64,000 nt of DNA, taken from the NCBI GenBank assembly GCA_051000815.1, contig JBPCNX010000073.1, positions 80,754-144,753 of the forward strand. The letters run 5' to 3'. The notes beneath the pieces are model-generated. The model worked only from the letters and a program-made list of their open reading frames with translations, did not search any database and was not told where the DNA came from. Position numbers and translations under genes: made by a program. Of this stretch, positions 58,066 through 64,000 are shown piece by piece (position 1 is the stretch's first letter; every line of letters begins with the position of its first letter). The stretch comes from PSRF01 sp051000815. GTDB taxonomy: Bacteria; Acidobacteriota; Blastocatellia; Pyrinomonadales; Pyrinomonadaceae.

Positions 58066-58231
58066 TTCTTGGAACGCGAAACAAACCTGCCAAACAATGA
58101 GCTTTCGTCCGGTCCACGCATTTTTTGTCAGTCTTTTGCGCAAAGCGTCTGTTCGTTCGAGGCAACTTTGGACGTTGGACTTTGGGTTGAGACTTGGAAC
58201 TTGAGACTTGGGACTTTAAACTAACCAGGCC

Positions 58232-59689
58232 GTGAAAAAACAAGCTCTGCGACTATTAATTGTTGATGACGAAGAAGCCGCGCGTTATGGCATGCGGCGA
58301 GCCCTCAGCACGTTTGGCTACGATGTTTCCGAAGCCGAATCAGCAGAAGTGGCGCGGGCGTTGGTGAAGCAACAGCTGCCGGATTTGATGCTGTTGGACG
58401 TGAATCTTCCCGGCATTAGTGGATTGGATTTCTTACGTGAGCTTCAAAACGAGAGTGGAGGCGGACCTCTTGTAGTCATTGTCACCGCGCATGGATCGGA
58501 ACGCATGGCTGTAGAAGCGGTGAAAACCGGCGCTTACGATTATTTGTCTAAGCCGTTTGAGCTGGATGATCTGCGACTGGTGATCAAGAACGCGGCGGAG
58601 ACTCTCAATCTGCGTCGCGAAAACCTTTCGCTTCGTAAACGCATTGAAACTGAGAGCGCGCAGCGTGGGGCCCTGATTGGCAACTCCGCGGGAATGCAAC
58701 GCGTACGCGGAATTATTGAAAAGGTCGCCGAAACCGATGCGACAGTTTTGGTCAGGGGTGAATCGGGAACCGGAAAGGAACTTGTTGCTCGTGAGATTCA
58801 CGAGCGAAACAGTGCGCGGAGCGATAAGGCCTTTGTGGCGGTTAACTGCGCAGCCCTGCCTTCGGAGTTGATCGAGTCGGAGCTTTTTGGCCATGAGAAA
58901 GGAGCATTCACCGGCGCAGCAGTGCGACGCCAGGGAAAGTTTGAACAGGCTGACGGCGGAACGCTTTTCCTTGATGAGATTGGAGACATGAGTGCAAACG
59001 TGCAGGCAAAACTCCTGCGCGCCCTTGAAGAGAGACGAATCGAACGCCTCGGCAGTAACGACTCAATACCAGTTGATGTGCGCATCGTCAGCGCCACTCA
59101 CCGGCCCCTGGAGCAGGAGATTGCCAACGGAAATTTCCGCGCTGATCTCTTCTATCGCCTTCAGGTCGTAACAATCGAGATTCCGCCGCTGCGCGAACGC
59201 CGCGAAGATACCGCGCTACTCGCTGAAACTTTCGCGAGCGCTGCTTCCGAGAAGTTTGGGTTGCCTGTGCGTCCAATCTCGGCGAATGCTTTGCGGCGTT
59301 TGCTTGATTACGCCTGGCCTGGCAACGTCAGGGAGTTAAAGAATACGATGGATCGCGCCGTGATCCTCGCCGAGGGCCAGGAGCTAACCGCTCAAGATCT
59401 GCCCGGCGAAATTTCCACCGGTTCTCAGCCGGCAATTGAAACCAATGGAACTGGTGAGGCTGAGAGCGGGCTGAGAGTGCCATTCACCGCAGACTTCCGC
59501 GAAGATCGTCGTGAATTTGAACGACGCTATATCACGCGCTGTCTCGAGCACACCCAGGGGAATGTGACCCGCGCCGCCGAAATTCTCGGGATGCACCGGC
59601 AGTCTTTGCAACACAAACTGCGACAACTTGGATTGGGAAGGCGCTATGTTTCGGTGGAATCTGATAAGCCGGATAATCCTGACGAATGA
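58232..59689 (+). CDS. NtrC-family sigma-54-dependent response regulator
   Basis: The 485-residue protein starts with GTG at 58232. The receiver domain has D56 (LMLLDVNLPG). The AAA+ domain carries Walker A GESGTGKELVAREI, the GAFTGA loop (EKGAFTGA) that contacts sigma-54, Walker B GGTLFLDEIGDM and the arginine fingers. The C-terminal Fis-type helix-turn-helix is CLEHTQGNVTRAAEILGMHR. With GAFTGA intact it should activate sigma-54 promoters when phosphorylated. The cognate kinase is most likely the protein at 54770. Confidence 0.95.
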   Translation: MKKQALRLLIVDDEEAARYGMRRALSTFGYDVSEAESAEVARALVKQQLPDLMLLDVNLPGISGLDFLRELQNESGGGPLVVIVTAHGSERMAVEAVKTGAYDYLSKPFELDDLRLVIKNAAETLNLRRENLSLRKRIETESAQRGALIGNSAGMQRVRGIIEKVAETDATVLVRGESGTGKELVAREIHERNSARSDKAFVAVNCAALPSELIESELFGHEKGAFTGAAVRRQGKFEQADGGTLFLDEIGDMSANVQAKLLRALEERRIERLGSNDSIPVDVRIVSATHRPLEQEIANGNFRADLFYRLQVVTIEIPPLRERREDTALLAETFASAASEKFGLPVRPISANALRRLLDYAWPGNVRELKNTMDRAVILAEGQELTAQDLPGEISTGSQPAIETNGTGEAESGLRVPFTADFREDRREFERRYITRCLEHTQGNVTRAAEILGMHRQSLQHKLRQLGLGRRYVSVESDKPDNPDE

Positions 59690-59723
59690 GAGCGCAAATT
59701 ACCCTTAGATGGAGACCTAACCG

Positions 59724-60425
59724 ATGAAAGCCGCTATCGATGCCATTATTCAGCGTAATCAGGCTGAATATCTAGAGAGCCTGCTGCCGCAAACCGATCC
59801 ACTATTGCGTGAGATGGAGGCTTATGGCGGACAACATAACGTTCCCAGCGCCGATCGTGAAGTCGCAACTTTTGTTGAGATCACCGCTCGAGCAATCAAC
59901 GCAAAGCGGGCCCTCGAGATTGGAATGGCAATCGGTTACACCACGACACATCTTGCCCGCGCTGTTGGTGAGGGTGGATTGGTAGTGACCATCGATCCCA
60001 GCGACGAGATGATCAAGGCAGCGGAGGGTTATCTAACGCGCGCGGGGTTGCTCGAGCGCGTGCGCATCGAGTGCGGCAAGGCGCTCGAGGTTTTACCCCA
60101 ACTGAAGGAGACGTTTGATCTGATCTTCATCGATGCGCTTAAGGAAGAATACGCAGACTATCTCAAACTGTCGCTGCCGCGGTTGCGTCAAGGCGGCGTG
60201 GTGATTGTTGACAATCTCCTCTGGGGCGGTCAGGTGGCCGGCGAAATCCGTTCGCCGGACCAGGAGAGTTCCACAAACGCGCTTAGAGAGTTTAATAAGT
60301 ATTTTGTAAATCATCCGAAGTTGCGTGCGGAGATTCTCTCAGTGGGTGATGGGCTGGGTTACGCGGTAAAAACTGCGGACGACGGCTACCACAGAGGGCA
60401 CGGTGGACCCCAGGAAAAGACTTAA
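59724..60425 (+). CDS. Class I SAM-dependent O-methyltransferase
   Basis: The 233-residue protein has the O-methyltransferase (PF01596-type) pattern: EVATFVEITARAINAKRALE, then the SAM-binding GMAIGYTTTHLARAV, the acidic VVTIDPSDEMIKAA, IFIDALKEEYADYL with the metal ligand aspartate, and VVIVDNLLWGGQVAG. It probably methylates a catechol-like or small hydroxyl substrate in a metal-dependent way. The acceptor is unknown. The TsaC gene follows after 42 bp. Confidence 0.9.
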   Translation: MKAAIDAIIQRNQAEYLESLLPQTDPLLREMEAYGGQHNVPSADREVATFVEITARAINAKRALEIGMAIGYTTTHLARAVGEGGLVVTIDPSDEMIKAAEGYLTRAGLLERVRIECGKALEVLPQLKETFDLIFIDALKEEYADYLKLSLPRLRQGGVVIVDNLLWGGQVAGEIRSPDQESSTNALREFNKYFVNHPKLRAEILSVGDGLGYAVKTADDGYHRGHGGPQEKT

Positions 60426-60467
60426 GGCGCCAACTCATTTCAGGCGGCAAGTTGGCGGCGTGCCCCA

Positions 60468-61082
60468 ATGATCGTTCCGGCAAATTCAGCAGCTTACCTT
60501 CAGGCTGCGGAGATAATTCGACGCGGCGGCGTTATCGCATTTCGCACCGATACATTTTATGGATTGGGCGCGGAGCCCACGAACGAGCAGGCTGTTCGCA
60601 AAATCAGGGATTTGAAGGGCAGGGACGATCAAAAGCCCATTTTGCTTTTGATCTCTGATTCCAACCAGGCTCGGAATTTCATCGGCGAGACATCTGGGCG
60701 CTTCGACGCTACAGCAAAACATTTCTGGCCGGGACCCCTTACCTTGATTGGAATTGCCAGGAATGAACTCCCCCATGAGTTGACTGCTGGAACGGGCACT
60801 GTAGGTGTTCGCCTTCCAGATGGTGATGACCTTCGTGATCTGGTCCGCGTCTGTGGCGGTAGTTTAACCGCAACCAGTGCGAATCCTTCAGGTAAACCGC
60901 CCGCGCGAACGGCTCAAGAAGTTGAACACTATTTCCCCAAGGGAGTTGACTTAATCATCGACAGCGGCGAAGTGACTGTGTCAAAACCCTCAACCGTGCT
61001 GGATGTGAGTCAGGAGGAAATCCGGTTTATCCGGGAGGGCGCGATTACACGCGTCGAACTTGAAAACTTTCTTTCCAATTAA
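60468..61082 (+). CDS. tsaC: L-threonylcarbamoyladenylate synthase (TsaC/YrdC)
   Basis: The 204-residue protein has the YrdC fold with IAFRTDTFYGLGAEPTNEQA, the KGRDDQKPILLLI (KxR...KP) loop and LTATSANPSGKPPA (S-x-TSAN) near residue 140. It condenses threonine, bicarbonate and ATP, the first step of the t6A37 tRNA modification. It lacks the C-terminal Sua5 domain and is the short type. The ATG at 60468 has no strong ribosome binding site. Confidence 0.94.
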   Translation: MIVPANSAAYLQAAEIIRRGGVIAFRTDTFYGLGAEPTNEQAVRKIRDLKGRDDQKPILLLISDSNQARNFIGETSGRFDATAKHFWPGPLTLIGIARNELPHELTAGTGTVGVRLPDGDDLRDLVRVCGGSLTATSANPSGKPPARTAQEVEHYFPKGVDLIIDSGEVTVSKPSTVLDVSQEEIRFIREGAITRVELENFLSN

Positions 61083-61173
61083 GGCTCTCGAACTTCGTGA
61101 CCGTTTTCCCGAAAACATACCATCCACGAAACAACACGAAATGTCACTAAACGCGCTTAGCATTGCATGGCCA
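61083..61173. repeat. Convergent gap with a CACGAAACAACACGAA repeat
   Basis: The gap between tsaC and the peptide-binding gene contains CCACGAAACAACACGAAATG near 61124-61143, the family of the repeats around the GxxExxY gene. No terminator-like hairpin was identified here. Confidence 0.55.
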
Positions 61174-62757
61174 TCATTGAGCTACGGTCAGGTTTCTGAC
61201 GAAACTCCAATCACCACTAGCATCAACCTGAATGTTGCCGACATTCTTCTTCGCAATCACAATATTAGCCTGGTACCACAAGGGAAGAACGGGCAAATCC
61301 CTACTCACGATTTCCTGGATGCGAGCATAGATCGAAGCTGCCTTCGCGCGGTCCCAGGTCTTCACGGCTTCCTCGAGCAACGCATCCAGTTCCTTGTTGC
61401 TGTAGCGGCTTCGATTTCGAGAAGCGCGCGTCTCGCTGGGTATCTCCGAAGTGGCAAAGAGATCCTTGTAGAAGATCGGATCCTGATTCCCGCCGACCCA
61501 CTGCCCGTAAGCAATTTGAAAGTTGCCGCGCCGCAGTTCGTCAAAGTGAGTGTTCGTCTCCGCGGCCTCGATTGAGGCCGGCACGCCAACTTCCTTCAAG
61601 TAATTCTGGATTACTCCAGCAAACTGACGCGCCTGGGCGCTGCTGCCGGAGATTCGGTAAACGAGCGGTTTGGGAAACCGGAACTGCGGACCGTCCCCAT
61701 CCGGATCTCTAAACCCGGCTTCATCCAGGAGCCTCTTCGCCGTAGCCGGATCGTATGAATAGGTGTGGCCGGGTGTGTATGCCCACGATCCTTCAGGCAG
61801 GATCGAATGCGCGATTTTCCCCTGGCCCAGGAGTAGAGCGCTAATCATTCGCTCGCGATCGAGCGCATAAGCGATTGCCTGCCTGACCCGGACGTCATTC
61901 ATCGGCGCTGCTGACGTGTTGAAAGTCAGCAGCACGAGGTTGGAACCGGGAAACTGGCGCACCCGAAGATTCGCGTTCTCGCCAAGTTGCTTGATCGAAT
62001 CGGGCAAGAGGCTCGTCGGCAAGGGAGCGATGTCCACGCGGCCCGCCTGTAATTCGGCCTGCATCGCGTTGGTGTCGCTGATTACCCTGACGCGCAATGC
62101 GGGAATTTTTGGCGTTCCCTGCCAGTAGTCGGCATTCGCTTCCAGGTCAACTACTCCCTGCGACGTGTCGTAATGCACAAACTTAAACGGGCCCGTACCG
62201 ATCGGGCGATCTTTTTGGCCGGCGTAACTGTCTTTCGGGATTATCGACACCGGCACAAGATTGTTGAGCAAGCCAACCCACGGCTTCGCGAGCGTGACCA
62301 CCAGGGTTTTTGCGTCCGGTGTCCCAACACTTGAAATGTAGCTTTTCCTAGCCTCTCCGGTGCCCTCGTTGAAACTGGCAGACTTGGCAAAGGTGCTGGA
62401 GAACACAAGGTCGAGAGTGTATTTCGCGTCGGCGGATGTCAGCGCTCGTCCGTCGTGAAATCTGACACCGTCGTTCAAAGTAAAGGTATAAGTCAGCCCA
62501 TCGTCTGAACGCTGAATGGTGGAAGCCAGGTCGCCAACGTAATCAAACTTCTCATTCTTCCTCACGAGGGAATTAAATATGAGAGCGCGAATCCGCTCAC
62601 TGGCGGCATCGACTGAAGGAGAACCAATCGGATCGATCGTGCGAATGGGATCGCCGAGGGCGATCACAAATGCGGAACTCCGTGTCCGGCAACTCGCGGC
62701 CCCGAGTGCGACGCAGAGAAGACAAAGAAAGAAACAATTGACTCTCCGGGCGGTCAT
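61174..62757 (-). CDS. Peptide/oligopeptide ABC transporter substrate-binding lipoprotein
   Basis: The 527-residue protein has a lipoprotein signal with lipobox GAASC (lipid-attached C23) and the SBP_bac_5 (DppA/OppA) pattern: DGLTYTFTLNDGVRFHDGRA near residues 88-107, RPIGTGPFKFVHYD, and the NDVRVRQAIAYALDRERMIS block. It captures peptides or other solutes for an ABC importer whose permease genes are not in the window. Its ATG overlaps the stop of the upstream hexosaminidase gene by four bases, suggesting a joint role in peptidoglycan-fragment recovery (inference). Confidence 0.92.
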   Translation of the reverse strand: MTARRVNCFFLCLLCVALGAASCRTRSSAFVIALGDPIRTIDPIGSPSVDAASERIRALIFNSLVRKNEKFDYVGDLASTIQRSDDGLTYTFTLNDGVRFHDGRALTSADAKYTLDLVFSSTFAKSASFNEGTGEARKSYISSVGTPDAKTLVVTLAKPWVGLLNNLVPVSIIPKDSYAGQKDRPIGTGPFKFVHYDTSQGVVDLEANADYWQGTPKIPALRVRVISDTNAMQAELQAGRVDIAPLPTSLLPDSIKQLGENANLRVRQFPGSNLVLLTFNTSAAPMNDVRVRQAIAYALDRERMISALLLGQGKIAHSILPEGSWAYTPGHTYSYDPATAKRLLDEAGFRDPDGDGPQFRFPKPLVYRISGSSAQARQFAGVIQNYLKEVGVPASIEAAETNTHFDELRRGNFQIAYGQWVGGNQDPIFYKDLFATSEIPSETRASRNRSRYSNKELDALLEEAVKTWDRAKAASIYARIQEIVSRDLPVLPLWYQANIVIAKKNVGNIQVDASGDWSFVRNLTVAQ

Positions 62758-63899
62758 ACGACGGTACCTCCGTAGGTGTAGCTGAGTTTTTGATTGAGCT
62801 GTTTAATCTCAAGGGAGAGGGTCTCAAGCCTTTTAAGGTCGAGCGCCAACGGCGGTTTGATGATGGCCTTAATCGAGGCAATACACTTCAAGGATCCGCG
62901 CACGCGCTCTTTCGGCAGCCGTCCATCACGCGCGGACCCCAACAGCGCGTGATATCCATCTCGAATCACATCCGGTCGAGCGCAGATCAGCAGCATGTCT
63001 TCGCCTGCGAGGAAGGCCCTTGTGGCAGCCGCGCCGATTTCGCAATGCCGGGCGATGGCGCCCATTTCGAGATCGTCTGTGAGAACGAGATGTTGATAGC
63101 CCAACTCGTGACGGAGCAGCTTGGTGACGATGTTAAAGCTTAACGAAGCGGGTTCCAGCAGACCGCCTGTTACTTCTTGTTGTATGTCGATGTTGGGAAA
63201 GCCGCCGTGGCTGACCATTACGCAGCGCACCCGATCATCTTTGCGCTGAAAGAGCTCAATGTAAGGAGCCAGATCCTGGGCAATCAAATCGTCGTGTGAG
63301 AGTTGCACGAGGGGCATCTGTTCATGGGAATCAACCTCGCCGGCGCCGATGCCGGGGAAATGTTTAAGACACCCGATGAGTCCTGTCTCCTGCAGGCCGC
63401 GCAAGTAAACCGTCGTATAACCCAGAACTTCACCAGGTGAACGACCAAAGGAGCGAGAATAAAGGCCGTTAGAGAGCAGGTCGCGCTCATCTGTCATGAT
63501 AGACATCACAGGCGCGAAGTTCATGTTGAAGCCCAGCATCCGCAGCACTTCGCCGCTCACCCGCCCGAGGGTTCGCGCGGCCGCGAGATCGCCGTGTTCA
63601 CGAATTGAACGCGCCGCTGGCATTGGCGTAAACATCTTGCGCAATCGATCTACCAGTCCGCCTTCCTGATCGATTCCCACCAACGGTTCGGTTGGCAGTA
63701 TTTCGCGCACGCCGTCCAGCAGCTCCCGCAACTGCTGCGCACTGGCCACATTCCTGCCAAAGATGATAATGCCGCCTGGCTTGACCTCATTGAGCAGGTC
63801 GCGCGTTGTTGCATCGAGTTCGGTGCCGGGAAGACCTATGTAGAAGAACTGTCCTATCTGTTGTTCAAGGGGAAGGGAATAGAGTGAATCCGATGGCAT
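62754..63899 (-). CDS. Glycoside hydrolase family 3 beta-N-acetylhexosaminidase (NagZ-like)
   Basis: The 381-residue protein has a family 3 TIM barrel. The substrate-binding and acid/base motif is CLKHFPGIGAGEVDSHEQMP (K-H-FPG-x-G-x4-DSH), and the nucleophile aspartate is in VLTDDLEMGAI. VGIDQEGGLVDRL is the conserved N-terminal block. The KHFPGHG-type DSH loop is specific for NagZ-like enzymes, which remove GlcNAc from muropeptides. No signal peptide is seen, so it acts in the cytosol as NagZ does. Coupled by overlap to the peptide-binding lipoprotein. Confidence 0.92.
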   Translation of the reverse strand: MPSDSLYSLPLEQQIGQFFYIGLPGTELDATTRDLLNEVKPGGIIIFGRNVASAQQLRELLDGVREILPTEPLVGIDQEGGLVDRLRKMFTPMPAARSIREHGDLAAARTLGRVSGEVLRMLGFNMNFAPVMSIMTDERDLLSNGLYSRSFGRSPGEVLGYTTVYLRGLQETGLIGCLKHFPGIGAGEVDSHEQMPLVQLSHDDLIAQDLAPYIELFQRKDDRVRCVMVSHGGFPNIDIQQEVTGGLLEPASLSFNIVTKLLRHELGYQHLVLTDDLEMGAIARHCEIGAAATRAFLAGEDMLLICARPDVIRDGYHALLGSARDGRLPKERVRGSLKCIASIKAIIKPPLALDLKRLETLSLEIKQLNQKLSYTYGGTVV

Positions 63900-63941
63900 T
63901 TGGTAACGAAAGCAGACTAATGCTCAATTTGATATGGGATC

Positions 63942-64000
63942 GGGGGGGGGCTCCGCGCCGAGAGAGGGGTTTCTGTCTTCCAGGGCAGGGGGGGGGGGGA
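63942..64000. other. Low-complexity G runs at the right edge
   Basis: The last 59 bases contain a run of nine G (63942-63950) and a run of twelve G (63988-63999) with no coding signal. This composition is typical of the no-signal end of short-read data at a contig edge and should not be read as genome sequence without proof. Confidence 0.6.

Larger units (their letters stand above)
57738..58216. repeat. Nested inverted repeat region between the secreted protein and the NtrC-type regulator
   Basis: The outer arms are heptamer tracts: AACGTCCAAAGTC-type at 57738-57787 and the reverse (GGACGTTGGACTTTG, then GAGACTTGGGACTTT) at 58168-58216. Inside lie two inverted copies of a two-hairpin element (57865-57912 and 58018-58065). 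In the centre, GAGCCCG (57933) and CGGGCTC (57991) pair and GCCCGCGCGAGCGGGC makes a further hairpin. No gene is present in this 512-bp gap. Confidence 0.85.

Noticed and set aside
60426..60467. Inverted repeat after the O-methyltransferase gene as a terminator
   Set aside because: GCGCCAACT and AGTTGGCGGC pair partly, but no T-tract follows and the next gene starts at once.
1..64000. tRNA, rRNA, integrase or prophage genes
   Set aside because: The gaps were read for tRNA-like ends, rRNA-like conserved stretches and mobile-element genes; none was found.

Overview
The window reads as a chromosome segment (or one end of a contig) of an aerobic, Gram-negative-type bacterium, most likely an Acidobacteriota of the Blastocatellia / Chloracidobacterium side. 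This placement is an inference from gene content: magnesium-chelatase genes, a menaquinol bc complex with a giant octaheme cytochrome, a caa3-type oxidase operon and System I cytochrome c maturation. No rRNA, tRNA, CRISPR array, insertion sequence with a transposase, prophage or origin was seen.

Layout. 1-6662 (minus): a complete ccmABCDEFGHI cluster, with ccmI running off the left edge. 6773-13713 (plus): a magnesium chelatase locus. One gene fuses the ATPase and VWA subunits (BchI/BchD type). The large porphyrin-binding subunit BchH is encoded by two separate genes in reversed order: the C-terminal half comes first, then a GxxExxY nuclease-like gene framed by repeats, then the N-terminal half. 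The N-terminal half also carries intergenic-type repeats in frame. 14400-30939 (plus): a respiratory supercluster with Rieske protein, split cytochrome b, octaheme cytochrome c, a copper-protein-like lipoprotein, heme A synthesis (ctaA, ctaB), oxidase subunits II, I, III, III and IV, and several small assembly or unknown proteins including a DUF420/CtaM-like one. 30929-34234: a ferredoxin, a stress-type glycine-zipper protein, a tiny zinc-ribbon membrane protein and an M14 peptidase. 34512-39266 (minus): EamA transporter and pyruvate dehydrogenase E2, E1-beta, E1-alpha. 39659-45867 (minus): an HD-GYP/GAF/GGDEF protein, two secreted proteins and a thioredoxin-domain (DUF255) protein. 46055-47764 (plus): ETF-quinone oxidoreductase. 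47773-51514 (minus): rpoZ, gmk, yicC and an MsbA-like exporter. 51735-61082 (plus): an OmpR-type regulator, an OmpA-like protein, a histidine kinase with its NtrC-type regulator, an O-methyltransferase and TsaC. 61174-63899 (minus): a peptide-binding lipoprotein and a NagZ-like hexosaminidase.

How it works together. The ccm cluster supplies heme to the eight CxxCH sites of the large cytochrome. CtaA and CtaB supply heme A to the oxidase. ETF-QO and (outside the window) dehydrogenases feed quinol to the bc complex, and electrons probably pass through the octaheme cytochrome and perhaps the copper lipoprotein to the oxidase. The magnesium chelatase would start (bacterio)chlorophyll synthesis from protoporphyrin IX. 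No reaction-centre or antenna gene is present here, so phototrophy is suggested and not shown.

The least ordinary features are the split, order-reversed BchH; the short-repeat families that fill most gaps between genes, one of which lies inside the bchH N-terminal gene; a pair of two-hairpin elements with compensatory base changes at 57865-58065; and a 174-bp element with long inverted ends at 34253-34426.
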